A DNA stretch of 64,000 bases, from assembly GCF_014874095.1 (NCBI RefSeq), contig NZ_JADBEB010000001.1:6076001-6140000 (forward strand), read 5' to 3'. The stretch comes from Plantactinospora soyae (GTDB lineage Bacteria; Actinomycetota; Actinomycetes; Mycobacteriales; Micromonosporaceae). Numbering within the stretch: the stretch's first letter is position 1; each line of letters begins with the position of its first letter. The notes beneath the pieces are model-generated. The model did not search any database. It saw nothing but the letters and a program-made list of their open reading frames with translations, and was not told where the DNA came from. Position numbers and translations under genes: made by a program. Positions 1-10,590 of the stretch are shown here, in pieces.

Positions 1-27
1 ACGGGAAGCCACGACACCGCCGGCCCG

Positions 28-3000
28 GTGTCGGATTGGAACGACGGACCGGTCGCTGCCGACAGGTGGCAGCCAACCCGGGCTGGTGCGGTGAACTCAT
101 GGGCGTGGACCGACGAGACGCTCATCTTCGCCGACGGCTGGCTGGCACTGGCCGGGCCGAACGGATCCGGTAAGTCCTTGACCGCCTCGATGCTGGTCAC
201 CGTCCTGCTCGACGGCGAGGTGTCGCAGAAGGCGCTGTCGGTGTCTGGTGAGGCCGTCGGCACGCTGATCGACCGGCACACCGACCGCAACGCGAAGGAG
301 GACCGCACCGGAGCGTGGTGGCTGGAGTACGGCTACCGCGATTGCGGCACCGGCGAGGTTCGCTACCTGACGACCGGATTGTGGCTGCGCTCGCAGAGCA
401 GCGGCTTGCAGAAGGCGTTCTTCATCATGCCGGGCCGCGTCGGCACCGACCTGGTCCTCGCCCAGCAGCGGGAGCCGGTATCGATCGAAGGGCTCGCCGA
501 ACAGGTCGCCGCCGTGGACGGCCGACTGTTCACCTCCCACGACCGCCTCACCTCCAAGGTCCGGGACTATGTGAACCCTGCCGAGGAGAACCAGTACCGC
601 GACGCGATCCGTACGACGTTGTTCGCGCCGTTGGACTCGGTGCAGTTCGACGCTCTGGTCGGAGTGTTGCGTAGCCTGCGCAGCGTCCGCACCGCCGAGG
701 CGATCTCTCCGAACCAGATGCGCGCGGTGCTGACCGAGGCGCTTCCGGCCCTGGATCCTCGCGCGTTGCAGTTCATCGCCGACACCATGGAACGCATCGC
801 CGACCTCGAGGCACAACTGAAGCAAGCCCGTGCCGAGATTCGGCAGCTGGAACAATCGGAGCAGCAGTACCAGCGCTACATCGACGCGGTCATCGCGGAG
901 GAGGCCGCCCGCCTGGCGAATGCCCAGACGGTCTTCGACGACCATGCCCGTGAAGCGCGCGCCGCCGAGCAGCAGTTGGCGGACGCGCAGGCACAGGCTG
1001 CGCGGGTGCAGGCCCGGCGCGAGGAACTGCGTGGCGAAATCGCTGGTGTCCGCGGCCGGCTACAGGCCGCCGAGGATGCGCTGCGTGACCATGCCGGCGC
1101 TGAGCTTCCGCATCTCGAAGAACGCCTCAGTGATCTACGCAAGCAGCAGTCCGAGCTGGAGGCAGCCGGCCTGGAGTTGCAGGACGAGTCGCAGCGCGCC
1201 GCGCAGCAGGCAGCGGAGTCGGCAGATCAGGCCCGCAACAGTCAGCGGCATATGACCGGGATCGGCTCGCGGCTACGCGCAACAGCCGCCAACGTCGGGG
1301 CGCACGCATTCGTCGATCGTCTCGCCGAGGTCACCGAACAGGTCACGGCCGCCAACAGCCTCAACCAGGACCCACCCAAGGCTGACCTCGCCCAGATCGC
1401 CGAAACACCACGCGGCTGGATCGAGACGCGCACAACAACCCTCAACGGCATCGAGACGGCGCTGCACGAGCACGACATGGCACAGATCGAACAACGAACC
1501 GAGGCAGGGCATCTCCGCACCGCGGAGGAGACCCAGGACCGTGCCGCCGACCGTGCCGGCGATGCCAGCGCCGAACGCCGTACCGTGGAGCAGGACCTAC
1601 TCGACGAGTTGAGCCGATGGGACAGCCGCCGAGCCCAGCTTCCGTCCGTTCCGGCGGACCTGACGACTGATGCCGAGGACCGGATCGACCCCGACCGGTT
1701 GGTCGCCTGGCTGCATGGGGCCGGAACCGCCACCCGGGAACGGATCGCCCTGGGAGCCCGCGAACAGGACGTCGTGCACGGCACCCGCGTCGTGCAGGCT
1801 GCCGAAGGTGCAGCACACCGGGCCGCGCAAGCTCGAAAGAGCGCCGAACAATTCGCGGATCAGGCGCAACGTCACCTGGAGAACGCGCAGGCGCAAGCCG
1901 AAATCGACCGTACGGCCGTCGACGAACAAGCCCGGCAGGCCCGAGCCGACCATGACGCCGCCGTGGACGCTGCCCACGCCATCACCGCCACAGCTGAACA
2001 AGCTCTGGTGGACGGCCGCGTGGACGCCATCCAGGCAGCAACCGAGTGGGGCCGCCAGGTGGCTGGGTGGCGCGCCAGGCTCGTCCACCTCGACGGAAGT
2101 ACGGTGAACCTGCCCGACGATCCGGTTGCCATCGATCTGCGGCAGCCGTTCCTCGATCTGGAACGGGCCCACTCGGCGGCCGTCAGCGGTCTGCAACGCG
2201 CGATCGCCGGGACGGGGCGTGCGGTCGAGGATGCGCGGCAACGAGTCGCCGGGATCGAGGACGAGCTCGAACAGGCCCGACGACAGCTGCCGGTGCCGCA
2301 GGCGCCGCCGTGGCGGTCGCCGCGTGATCCGGGCCGTGGCGTGCCGTTGTGGGCCGCCGTTGCGTTCGCCGACCACGTCAGCGCCGAGCAGGCCGACCGC
2401 ATCGAAGGTGCCCTGCTGACCGCGGGCCTGCTCGATGCGCTGATCACCGGCGACCGCCTGGTCGGCGACGGTGATCTGGTGCTGGCCGGCGACCGTCCCG
2501 CGGCCGGGCGCAGTCTCGCCGACGTTCTCGTTGCGGAGAACGGCTCGGGCGTCGACCCGCGGCTCGTCGAGTGGCTGCTGCGGGCCGTCGCCATCGACCT
2601 GACCGGCAGCGACCTCAGCATCGGGTACCTGCGCACCGGCAACGTGATCGCATCGGCTCCGCGTGACTACCGAGCCACGTTCATCGGCCGGACCGCCCGC
2701 GAAAGCGCCCGGCTCGCACTCGTCGCCGACCTCGAACAGCGACTGGCCGCCGCGCACCAGGACCTCCAGGCCGAGGAGCAACGCGTTGAACAGCTCGAAG
2801 CCGATGTCCGCGCGTCCGGCCGGGAGCGGGATGACTTCCCGCCTGCCGACGCGGTTGCCGGAGCACGCGATCAGGTCACCCAACTGCAGCTCAGCGTCGC
2901 GAAAGCTCAGCAGCAAACCACGCAGGCACTGGCCACCGCCGCAGCGCAGCTCATCGAGCTGCTCGCCGAGGTCAAAGCTGTCCGCAACGCCATAGACCGG

Positions 3001-4956
3001 ACGGTCGAGAATGCCCGCCGGCGGCTTGAGGAAGCGGCCGGCACACTTAAAAGATCCCTACAGACCGAGTCCGACGCCGGCGACGCCCTGATCAGCGCAC
3101 AGGAGGAGCTGGCGGAAGCCACCGAGCGGCGGAACGAGGCCCGAGCGGCTCAGCAACTGTGCGCCGCCGAGGAACAGCGATTCCCTGACGTGGAGCAGCT
3201 GCGCCGCACGACCCGTGACGAGGACGCCGCCGAGCGGGACGCGGCCGCCGCCCGTGCCCTGGTCGACGAGCACCGCCGCCGGCACCAGCAGGCAAGCGAC
3301 CGCGTCCGCACAGCGCTGCGCGCACTGCATACCGCCGCGACGCTGCCCGACGGCGCCATCCTGCCGACCGACCGAGAAGCGCTACGACGGCACCGGGAGA
3401 TGGTCACCACCCTGCTGCAGCAGATCGAGGCCTGGCAGAGCGCCGGACAGCGAGCCCTCGACCTGCTCACAACAGCCCAGCGTGAACAGCGGACGGCGGA
3501 CTGGGTCACCAACCGGTTCCAAAAAGCGATCGCCGCCGCAGACCAGGTCCGGCTCGCCGCCGAGGAACTGGACGCCCGGGTGGAGCAAACCCGAGCGCTG
3601 TACGGGGCGGAATACGCCGAGCTACGCCAGGCAAAAGACAGTCTCGCCGATGAACTGACCGACAAACTGGCCGAGGGCGAGCGACGCGAGAGCGAGTTCC
3701 GCACGCACGACAATGCCGCGGTCGCCGCCACCACCACGCTGGAGAAGATCGCGCCGCGTCGCCGAGAGGCCGACCAGCACCGCGCTGACTGCTTCGATCG
3801 GATGTGCCTGCTGGTCACCCACGGCTTCGCCGAAGTCCCGGAAACCCTGGCACGCGACAGTGACAACCGGCCGGCCAACCTGACCGCCGCCCTCACCTGG
3901 TCGCGTCAGCTGCTCGCCGGCAAACCCACCACCGGCGCCCGGCTCGACACCCTGAGGATCGCTCGGGAACGGGTGCAGAAGCAGCTCGAGAGCACGATGC
4001 GGTCCGTCAACCAGGCCCTCGCAGAGTTCGATCAGCAGCTCGACAGCACGACCCTCGACGGCACCGAATGGCGGCGCATCACGCTCGCCGCACCCAACGC
4101 CGCCGTCGGCGAGGATCTGCGGCAAGCCGCCGAGACACTTCGCGCCACAGCCGAAGGCCTCGAACGAGATCTGCGCCAGGACGTCAAGGCGACTCTCAAG
4201 ACGTCGATGTTCACCCAGCTGCGGCGTGACATCCAGACCCGCCGCGAGGCGGCAAGGGAACTTGTCCGGCAGATCCGGGCCACCCTCGAGAACGTCCGGA
4301 CCGGCGTGGCCCGCGTCGGGGTGCAGGTCGACTGGAGGGTCCGCGACGACGGCAACTCCCAGCAAATGGTAGCCCTGCTCAAAGCGTCACCCTCCGACGA
4401 GGTCTTCGATCAGATGTACGAGATCCTGCGGGAGCGGATGGAGGACGCTGGCGAGGAAACCTGGACCGACCGGGTCGCCCACACCTTCGACTACCGCTCC
4501 TGGCACCACTGGGAGATCAGCGTCACGCACAGCAGCTTCGGCACCGATCAGTTCAAGCCGGTCAACGCCCGGTCCAACCCGCTCAAGGGCCTGTCCACCG
4601 GCGAATCCCGGCTCGCCACCATGCTCCCGCTGCTGGCCGCCGCATGGTCGATGTACTCGGGCGACACCTACCGGGGACCTCGTCTGCTGTCCATCGACGA
4701 GATCGACGCCGCCTTCGACGACCGCAACCTGCGCCAGATCCTCGCCCTGCTGCGAACCTGGAATTTCGACATCCTCGCGACCACACCCACCATCGCCCCG
4801 CTGATCAAACGCGAAGCTCAACACGTCGTCGTCCACGAAGTCATCACCGACGGCCGGCACCGCGTCACCGTCCCGTGGCTGTGGAACGGCAGCGGCGAGC
4901 CGACACCCCTACCGCTCGCCGCGCCCACCGCAGCCACGACCCCGGACGGTCACTGA
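28..4956 (+). CDS. TIGR02680-type SMC/SbcC-like ATPase, Wadjet JetC-like
   Basis: A 1642-residue ATPase with SMC architecture. The Walker A motif GPNGSGKS lies at residues 43-50. About 1400 residues of Ala/Glu/Arg/Gln-rich coiled coil follow, broken near the middle by a more globular hinge-like stretch. The C-terminus carries an LSTGES signature and a Walker B region (SIDEIDAAF). In Wadjet systems the JetC SMC protein works with JetA and JetB to extrude loops of small circular DNA, which JetD then cuts. The next gene, 3 nt downstream, is JetD-like and supports this reading. The kleisin- and KITE-like partners (DUF2397/DUF2398 in this subtype) are expected just upstream, outside the window. 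The start is a GTG at base 28; an earlier start beyond the edge cannot be excluded. Confidence 0.85.
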   Translation: MSDWNDGPVAADRWQPTRAGAVNSWAWTDETLIFADGWLALAGPNGSGKSLTASMLVTVLLDGEVSQKALSVSGEAVGTLIDRHTDRNAKEDRTGAWWLEYGYRDCGTGEVRYLTTGLWLRSQSSGLQKAFFIMPGRVGTDLVLAQQREPVSIEGLAEQVAAVDGRLFTSHDRLTSKVRDYVNPAEENQYRDAIRTTLFAPLDSVQFDALVGVLRSLRSVRTAEAISPNQMRAVLTEALPALDPRALQFIADTMERIADLEAQLKQARAEIRQLEQSEQQYQRYIDAVIAEEAARLANAQTVFDDHAREARAAEQQLADAQAQAARVQARREELRGEIAGVRGRLQAAEDALRDHAGAELPHLEERLSDLRKQQSELEAAGLELQDESQRAAQQAAESADQARNSQRHMTGIGSRLRATAANVGAHAFVDRLAEVTEQVTAANSLNQDPPKADLAQIAETPRGWIETRTTTLNGIETALHEHDMAQIEQRTEAGHLRTAEETQDRAADRAGDASAERRTVEQDLLDELSRWDSRRAQLPSVPADLTTDAEDRIDPDRLVAWLHGAGTATRERIALGAREQDVVHGTRVVQAAEGAAHRAAQARKSAEQFADQAQRHLENAQAQAEIDRTAVDEQARQARADHDAAVDAAHAITATAEQALVDGRVDAIQAATEWGRQVAGWRARLVHLDGSTVNLPDDPVAIDLRQPFLDLERAHSAAVSGLQRAIAGTGRAVEDARQRVAGIEDELEQARRQLPVPQAPPWRSPRDPGRGVPLWAAVAFADHVSAEQADRIEGALLTAGLLDALITGDRLVGDGDLVLAGDRPAAGRSLADVLVAENGSGVDPRLVEWLLRAVAIDLTGSDLSIGYLRTGNVIASAPRDYRATFIGRTARESARLALVADLEQRLAAAHQDLQAEEQRVEQLEADVRASGRERDDFPPADAVAGARDQVTQLQLSVAKAQQQTTQALATAAAQLIELLAEVKAVRNAIDRTVENARRRLEEAAGTLKRSLQTESDAGDALISAQEELAEATERRNEARAAQQLCAAEEQRFPDVEQLRRTTRDEDAAERDAAAARALVDEHRRRHQQASDRVRTALRALHTAATLPDGAILPTDREALRRHREMVTTLLQQIEAWQSAGQRALDLLTTAQREQRTADWVTNRFQKAIAAADQVRLAAEELDARVEQTRALYGAEYAELRQAKDSLADELTDKLAEGERRESEFRTHDNAAVAATTTLEKIAPRRREADQHRADCFDRMCLLVTHGFAEVPETLARDSDNRPANLTAALTWSRQLLAGKPTTGARLDTLRIARERVQKQLESTMRSVNQALAEFDQQLDSTTLDGTEWRRITLAAPNAAVGEDLRQAAETLRATAEGLERDLRQDVKATLKTSMFTQLRRDIQTRREAARELVRQIRATLENVRTGVARVGVQVDWRVRDDGNSQQMVALLKASPSDEVFDQMYEILRERMEDAGEETWTDRVAHTFDYRSWHHWEISVTHSSFGTDQFKPVNARSNPLKGLSTGESRLATMLPLLAAAWSMYSGDTYRGPRLLSIDEIDAAFDDRNLRQILALLRTWNFDILATTPTIAPLIKREAQHVVVHEVITDGRHRVTVPWLWNGSGEPTPLPLAAPTAATTPDGH

Positions 4957-4959
4957 TCG

Positions 4960-6174
4960 ATGCCGGCTGACCTCACCTACCTGGCGGAAGACGCCGACCT
5001 GCATCCTCTGTGGCGCGCCGTCCACGGACGTCTTTGCACCGGCACCAGCCCCGAGGCGATCAACACGGTTCGGGTCCCGGCACTGAGCACAGCCGGCATC
5101 GCGCAACTGCGGACCTGGCTCGACACCTCCACACGCCGGCGCCGCGGCACATCCGCCGTCACCGTGTCCGGCAATACCGCCACGGTTCCGCTGCGGGAAC
5201 TTCTCGCCGTTCTCGGCATCGATCGGGGAACGCTCATCGCACTGGTTGAGAAAGCGGTGGGGGAGCCGGTCGTCGACCGTAGCGCCGCCACGCTGGCCGC
5301 GGCAGACCGCCGTGCACAGCTGTGGCAGTACGCGACCGAGGAGCTTCCCGACCTGCCGCAGCTCGTCGCCCGGATGCGGGCCACCGGCGTCGGCGAGGAC
5401 GACACCGAGATTCGGCACAGCATCGCCGCGCTCGCCGCAGCCCTGCGACACATTCCGGCCCGGCCACCGATACCTCTGGCGAAGCTCGCCCACGACATCA
5501 CCGGCGACCCGCACTACTTCGACCTGACCACCCTCAACGGCATTCGCCTCGTGGCTGCGGTCGCCGAACGCGCCGGCCATACCGAGCCGGCCCGGCCGGA
5601 TCTTGTGCGCGCACTGCTGGCCACCGTCGGTGTCATCGCCGACCGGCTCTCCGCGACCGTCCTGCTCTTCAACGTCGAGGTGGTCGGCGACGGACCGATC
5701 GACCGGCGATTGCGTGATTCACCGGCACCGGTGGCGCTCACCCTGCTCGACCTCGTACAACATCCGCCCGTTCTCGCGCCACAAACCCTGACGGTCGTGG
5801 AGAACCCGTCGGTCATGGAGATCGCTTTCACTGCCGGGGCGCGACAACCGATTGCCTGCACCAGCGGCCAGTTGCGCGCGATCGATCATGTGCTATTCCA
5901 ACTCGCTGTCGCGCACGGCGTGCGTCTGCGGTATGCCGGTGACATCGACACCGCGGGCAAACAGATCGCGGCGGTCGTCGCATCGACCTACGGCGCCGAA
6001 TTGATCGCGATGGACGACGACACCGCTTCCGAGGCTTCACATCACCCGCCGGTTACACGCTGCCTCAGGCTGCGCGAAGGTGAGTCGCTCCACACGCTCA
6101 GTGCCGAAACGGCCACGATCTACCAGGAACATGACGTTCTTCTCGCGCGAATCTTCAGTGGTCAGCCGCTCTGA
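4960..6174 (+). CDS. DUF2399/TIGR02679-type Toprim protein, Wadjet JetD-like nuclease
   Basis: A 404-residue protein whose C-terminal third carries a topoisomerase VI-like Toprim signature: a glutamate in VVENPS (about residue 282) and an acidic pair in YAGDIDTAG (about 327-329). This is typical of DUF2399 proteins, the JetD endonuclease subunit that cleaves plasmid DNA captured by the SMC complex. The N-terminal part is helical and probably contacts the SMC assembly. The ATG lies 3 nt after the stop of the upstream ATPase gene, so the two are surely cotranscribed. All Toprim acidic residues I can identify are present and nothing suggests inactivation. The family call is firm; activity against plasmids is inferred from the family. 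Confidence 0.85.
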   Translation: MPADLTYLAEDADLHPLWRAVHGRLCTGTSPEAINTVRVPALSTAGIAQLRTWLDTSTRRRRGTSAVTVSGNTATVPLRELLAVLGIDRGTLIALVEKAVGEPVVDRSAATLAAADRRAQLWQYATEELPDLPQLVARMRATGVGEDDTEIRHSIAALAAALRHIPARPPIPLAKLAHDITGDPHYFDLTTLNGIRLVAAVAERAGHTEPARPDLVRALLATVGVIADRLSATVLLFNVEVVGDGPIDRRLRDSPAPVALTLLDLVQHPPVLAPQTLTVVENPSVMEIAFTAGARQPIACTSGQLRAIDHVLFQLAVAHGVRLRYAGDIDTAGKQIAAVVASTYGAELIAMDDDTASEASHHPPVTRCLRLREGESLHTLSAETATIYQEHDVLLARIFSGQPL

Positions 6175-6180
6175 ACTCGC

Positions 6181-6588
6181 ATGACCCCGGCCTCACAGGA
6201 GTTCACACGGGCGGAGAACCTCACCGCCTATGAGGATCCAACCACCCGATGGATTCTGTATCGCGGGGTTCCTGACGGCTACGAGGCCGAGCGTTTCGAC
6301 TCCCGATACGTCACGAACCGTGTCCCGACGCAATTCCTGTGGGCGTCAGGCGCCGCCGCCGACGCGGTTGCCTGGCTGGCCACCCATCAGCCCGCCAGCG
6401 TGCTTCACCCACCATCGGGCTCCGGGGCTCCTGTCCGTCGGGACCGTTACGATCCCAGATTCAGAGTCCAAGATCAGAAGGCAATGCCCACCGACCCAGC
6501 TGACTCCGTCGGTCAAGCTGGTCGATCGACTACACGGAAGCTCAGACAATGGGGCCTACCCGAGATGCGAACCGCGCCGATCGGCTGA
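6181..6588 (+). CDS. hypothetical protein, 135 aa
   Basis: Starts 6 nt after the JetD-like stop, which suggests cotranscription. The first 90 residues (MTPASQEFTRAENLTAYEDP onward) have a balanced composition and a Trp-rich stretch. The last 45 are low-complexity and may be read-through past a decayed end. I recognise no domain. It could be a small accessory gene or a truncated open frame. Confidence 0.35.
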   Translation: MTPASQEFTRAENLTAYEDPTTRWILYRGVPDGYEAERFDSRYVTNRVPTQFLWASGAAADAVAWLATHQPASVLHPPSGSGAPVRRDRYDPRFRVQDQKAMPTDPADSVGQAGRSTTRKLRQWGLPEMRTAPIG

Positions 6589-6669
6589 TGGCGATCACAG
6601 AGGGCAGCCCGCAGTATGGCCGAGGTCGTGGGTGTCCACATGAACGCCGTGTTGTCCCGAGGAGAGTTT

Positions 6670-8739
6670 GTGAAGGCAAACGAGACTACTGTCCGCAACC
6701 TGTTGCAGGGTGAGAAGCAGTACGTCGTTCCGCTCTACCAGCGCCGTTACAGCTGGAAGCGGCGGGACCTTGCCCAGTTGTGGTCCGACGTGATGCGGGT
6801 TGCAGAGGTTGGCAACAACGCCGCTCACTTCCTCGGCTCGGTGGTATTGGCACCCAGCCCGGCCAACACACCGACTGGGGTGCAGAGCTGGTTGGTTGTG
6901 GACGGTCAGCAGCGGCTGACCACCTTGAGTATCCTGCTGTGTGCGATTCGCGACCATGTTCGCGAGGCCGATGCCCAGCTGGCCGCGAAGATCGACGACA
7001 TGTACCTGTTCAACAAGTACGCCGCCGGGATAGACCGGTACACTTTGCTGCCCACCAAGGCTGACCGGGCGGCGTGGCTAGCATTGGTGGAGCGGGATCC
7101 AGGCGCTGGCGGTGAAGATCGTATTGGATAGGCGTACCGCTATTTCCGGTCGGCGCTTGTCCAGGCTGACGATCCAGATGACGATCACGACCTGATCCAG
7201 GTCGAGCAGACCGTGGCGGCGCGTCTGAGCCTGGTGGAAATCGCTGCGCATCCGGACGACAACGTTCACCGCATCTTCGAATCCCTCAACTATACGGGTC
7301 AGCCACTGACCCAGGCCGACCTGCTGCGCAACTACTTGTTCATGCGGCTGCCCGCCCGCGGAGATCATGTGTACGAATGGCAGTGGCTGCCGCTACAGGA
7401 GTTGCTCACCGACAAACAGCTTGAGGAACTGGTCTGGCTAGATCTGGTGCTGCGTGGCGACGACCGCGCCACCCAGGAGGCGATCTACCAGTCGCAGCAG
7501 CAACGGCTCAGCCAGCTGCCGGACGAGGCAGCGATCGAACAGTGGATTGTCGACCTGCATCACAAGGCGCGGCTGTTCCATAAGGTCCTCATGCCGAGGA
7601 ATACTCCGGATCCGGACCTGCGTCAGGCGCTGGGCCGGCTTGACCGCTGGGGTGCGGCGGTCGTTCACCCCATTGCGCTGCATATCCTCCTCGCGCACGA
7701 GGGCGGCCGCCTCAACTCCAGCGAGGCGGCCGGCGCGCTCCGCGTCGTTGAGAGCTACCTGGTCCGTCGCATGATCGCCGGCATCGCCAGTGCCAACACA
7801 AATCGGGTCCTAATGTCCCTGGTGAAGGACCTGGGTGAGGAGGTCCCCTCGGCCAAGGCAATCACCCGGGCGCTGTCAGGCGTGCGGAAGAAATTTCCTA
7901 CTGATCAGCACATTCGCGATGCCGTGCTAGTCAGCAGCTTCTACTGGTTGGGTCGCGGCCCCCAGCGCAGCTACGTGTTGCGTTGTATCGAGGAGGACTA
8001 CGACCATAAGGAGCCAGTCGACTTCGATACCGCGAAGCTGACTATCGAGCACGTGCTTCCGCAGTCCATGACTGACGAGTGGCGAGAGATGCTGCGTCCC
8101 GACCTGGAGGACGGTGAAACCATCCAGGAGCTACACAGCTCTCTGGTGCACACACTCGGAAATCTGAGCTTGACCGCGTACAACCCCAAGCTCGCCAACG
8201 ACGAATTCCAGGCCAAGCAGAAAATCCTCCGCGATAGCGGGCTGGCGATGAACCGTGAGATCGCCGACGCGCCGAGGTGGGGTCGCGAAGAGATCCTTGC
8301 TCGGGGTCGAACTCTCGCCGACCGCATTATCACTATCTGGCCCGGCCCCGACGAATCAGCCGCTGTCACACCGGCAACCCCTCGCTGGTCGTTGATGAAC
8401 CAGGCGCTTGCGTGCATTCCTGCTGGCCGTTGGACCAGTTACTCTGACATCGCCGAGGTGGTAGGGGTGTTCCACCGCAGCGTCGCTGGTCGCCTTGCGA
8501 GTGTGCAACGGCCCAACGCCCACCGGGTCTTAAAAATAGACGGTTCGGTCTCTGCTGAGTTCCGTTGGCCCGACCCCGCGCGTCACGACGACCCGAGGAT
8601 GGTGCTGGAAGCAGAAGGCGTGCGCTTCGACGACACGGGCCGCGCGGCGGCGGAGCAACGGATGACTGCTAGCGAGCTCGCGCGAGAGGTCGGCCTCGAC
8701 GCCAATGGCGATAACGGCACGGAGGACGTCGGACCCTGA
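6670..8739 (+). pseudogene. DUF262/DUF1524 (GmrSD-like) protein with MGMT-like tail, interrupted by one in-frame TAG
   Basis: Two blocks in the same frame make one protein of about 689 residues, cut by an amber codon at 7129-7131. The N-terminal block has the DUF262 nucleotide-binding motifs: VPLYQRRYSW near residue 25 and DGQQRLTTL near residue 78. The C-terminal block has a DUF1524 HNH-like nuclease segment around IEHVLPQS, then an alkyltransferase-like winged domain (IPAGRWTSYSDIA) in which the usual PCHR active site reads NAHR, so it cannot accept alkyl groups. GmrSD-type enzymes restrict modified phage DNA. The GTG at 6670 has a GAGGAG ribosome site. The frame continues cleanly after TAG (AYRYFRSAL), and a single G-to-T change from GAG explains it. 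It could also be a sequencing error or a suppressed stop. Confidence 0.8.
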
Positions 8740-9346
8740 GGATTGGCCTGCCTGGCGCTGCTGCCTGACGGACCCGCCGCCGCCCGACTCAACCTGCCCG
8801 ACGGCTGCGGTTTGCGTTCTACCGGCGGGATATCTAAAGAGGTTTCCAGGACCGTCTCGCCGGTCGGTGGCACCGGATGCCCGGTGGAATGCGGTCGCGG
8901 GCGTTCGCGCCGGCCCTGCCGGGCAGCAGCGGTTGCAGTTGTCGAATCGTCCCGTACCGCGGCGCTTTGTCTGTGACATGTTTGGTGTAGACGACCGCGC
9001 GGACTCGACCGCGTCGGCGACGGCCGGCGTTCCGCCGAGCACGGCTTCCCACTGGCGCTGGCAGCCGATCCAGGTGCTCTGGGCTCGGGCGCGTCAGGCG
9101 CCAGGAAGGCTGGCGCCGAGGATGTCGTGGTCCTGGAAGACGATGAGTTGTCCGGCGCTGTGGGCCGCCTGTCGTCCTGTGCCGTGCCAAAACTCGATGC
9201 CTGCAGTCTGAGCTCGTCCCCTCATGGACGTCGACCCCTGCAATACAAGAAACAGCACCAGCAGCCAGTACCGGGCTGGGAAACGTGCAGGGTCCGAGTT
9301 CAACTTCGCGAGGGGTGGCTGCGGCACTGGGACAGCCCGGCGACCG
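8740..9346. other. gene-poor gap, about 600 bp
   Basis: No convincing gene. Short frames on both strands are Arg/Pro/Ser-rich and show no family motif. A minus-strand stretch near 9090-9200 (EFWHGTGRQAAHSAGQ) has a protein-like composition but stops quickly and may be a decayed gene. Confidence 0.4.
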
Positions 9347-10312
9347 TCAGGCGTTGGAGCGCCAGGCGGTGAGTACGCAGTCGATGTCGGTCCGGATCCG
9401 CTCCCGTGCGTCGGCACGCGGGACGCCGGCCATCAGCAGCTGGTCGTACTCGGTGTCCTCGTGCCGGATCGAGGCGATCACCGCGCGGGTCATCGCGTCC
9501 TGGTCTACGGCGCGGCCGGCCGCGGAGCGCCCCACCCGGCCACTACCTCGCAGCCCGGTGTGTCCGGCGATCGCCTCGGCTCGGGACGCTGGACAACCCG
9601 GGAAGAGTTGAAGGATCTCCTTGGTCATCCGGGCCATTAACGCCACGTCCTGATCAGCCCGGTGCTCCCGGTCCCGTTCGCGGCGGCGTAGCCGCGCGGC
9701 CTCGTCACCCAGGCACTGCCGTTCGGCGCTGTCCAGCCCGGCCGGTTCCACCAACAATCCCAGCCGGTCGTACCGTTTCCGGGCGCGGTTGAAGCGCAGC
9801 ACCACGGCGGACAGGGTGCTGGCCTTCTTCGCTCGTCGGGTCATGGCCGCGTCCCCGGCGGGCAGGAAGACCAGATGATCGAGGTCTGTGCAGGTCAGGC
9901 AGAGGGTATGCGCGTCCTCGGAGACGAGTAGTTCCCCTGTCTCCCCGCACTCGGCGCAGTTCCACGGGGTGGCCGCCGAGTGCACCACCAGGTCGGGCGG
10001 CGTGCTCTGCCGCTGTACCAGTTGCGCCCGGGCGGTTTCGGAGAGCGTGCTCGAGGCCCAGTGTGTCCGCTCGATATCGGGATCGCCGTCGGTGGTGAAG
10101 CGCAGCGGGCGGCGGTCGCGGGTCGCGGCGAGGTAGGCGACCTCGTCCGGCTGCAATCCTTGGTCCCGGGCCCAACGACCGAAGATCTCCAGCGCCTCCA
10201 GGAGCCCGCTCTGCGGCGAGAGGGGCGTTCCGATTCGTCCATCCCGACGAGGCCCAGGCCTCAACCCCACCGGGGGTCCACCAGCGCCATTACTGACGTA
10301 TGCCGTCCCCAC
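9347..10312 (-). CDS. DUF2293-containing protein with zinc ribbon
   Basis: Up to 321 residues. The C-terminal 90 residues show the DUF2293 pattern: a FPGCP motif, RAEAIAGHT, GSGRVGRS, then a helical tail with VIASIRHEDTEYD. Upstream is a CAECGE...CLTCTD pair of CxxC motifs spaced like a zinc ribbon. The function of DUF2293 is unknown; it occurs in bacteria and fungi and has been suspected to bind nucleic acid. The N-terminus is uncertain because the first 35 residues are low-complexity, so the true start may be near LLEALEIFGRW. It is transcribed away from the nuclease-kinase operon, so 10313-10590 should hold divergent promoters. Confidence 0.6.
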   Translation of the reverse strand: MGTAYVSNGAGGPPVGLRPGPRRDGRIGTPLSPQSGLLEALEIFGRWARDQGLQPDEVAYLAATRDRRPLRFTTDGDPDIERTHWASSTLSETARAQLVQRQSTPPDLVVHSAATPWNCAECGETGELLVSEDAHTLCLTCTDLDHLVFLPAGDAAMTRRAKKASTLSAVVLRFNRARKRYDRLGLLVEPAGLDSAERQCLGDEAARLRRRERDREHRADQDVALMARMTKEILQLFPGCPASRAEAIAGHTGLRGSGRVGRSAAGRAVDQDAMTRAVIASIRHEDTEYDQLLMAGVPRADARERIRTDIDCVLTAWRSNA

Positions 10313-10590
10313 AGCGGACCTCGGTCTTTTGGCCCGATAGACGAAGGCGGAAACGGTGTAGCAGTCGCCGGCGGCAATCTTTGCCGGTCGTGGCGCTCGT
10401 CATCGCTGGAGCGGTGTACGCCAGCGGACAGCGTGAATGCGACGGTGACGATCCCGGATATCCCGAGAAGGGTGACGGAAGACCGGTAGAGCCTTCTGCG
10501 GGTGTTCACCTTGCCGTCGACACCGGTCATTTGGGATGCTCGCTGTCGTACGGATCGACACCCGGGTGACGGCAGGGACGTGATGACGCG

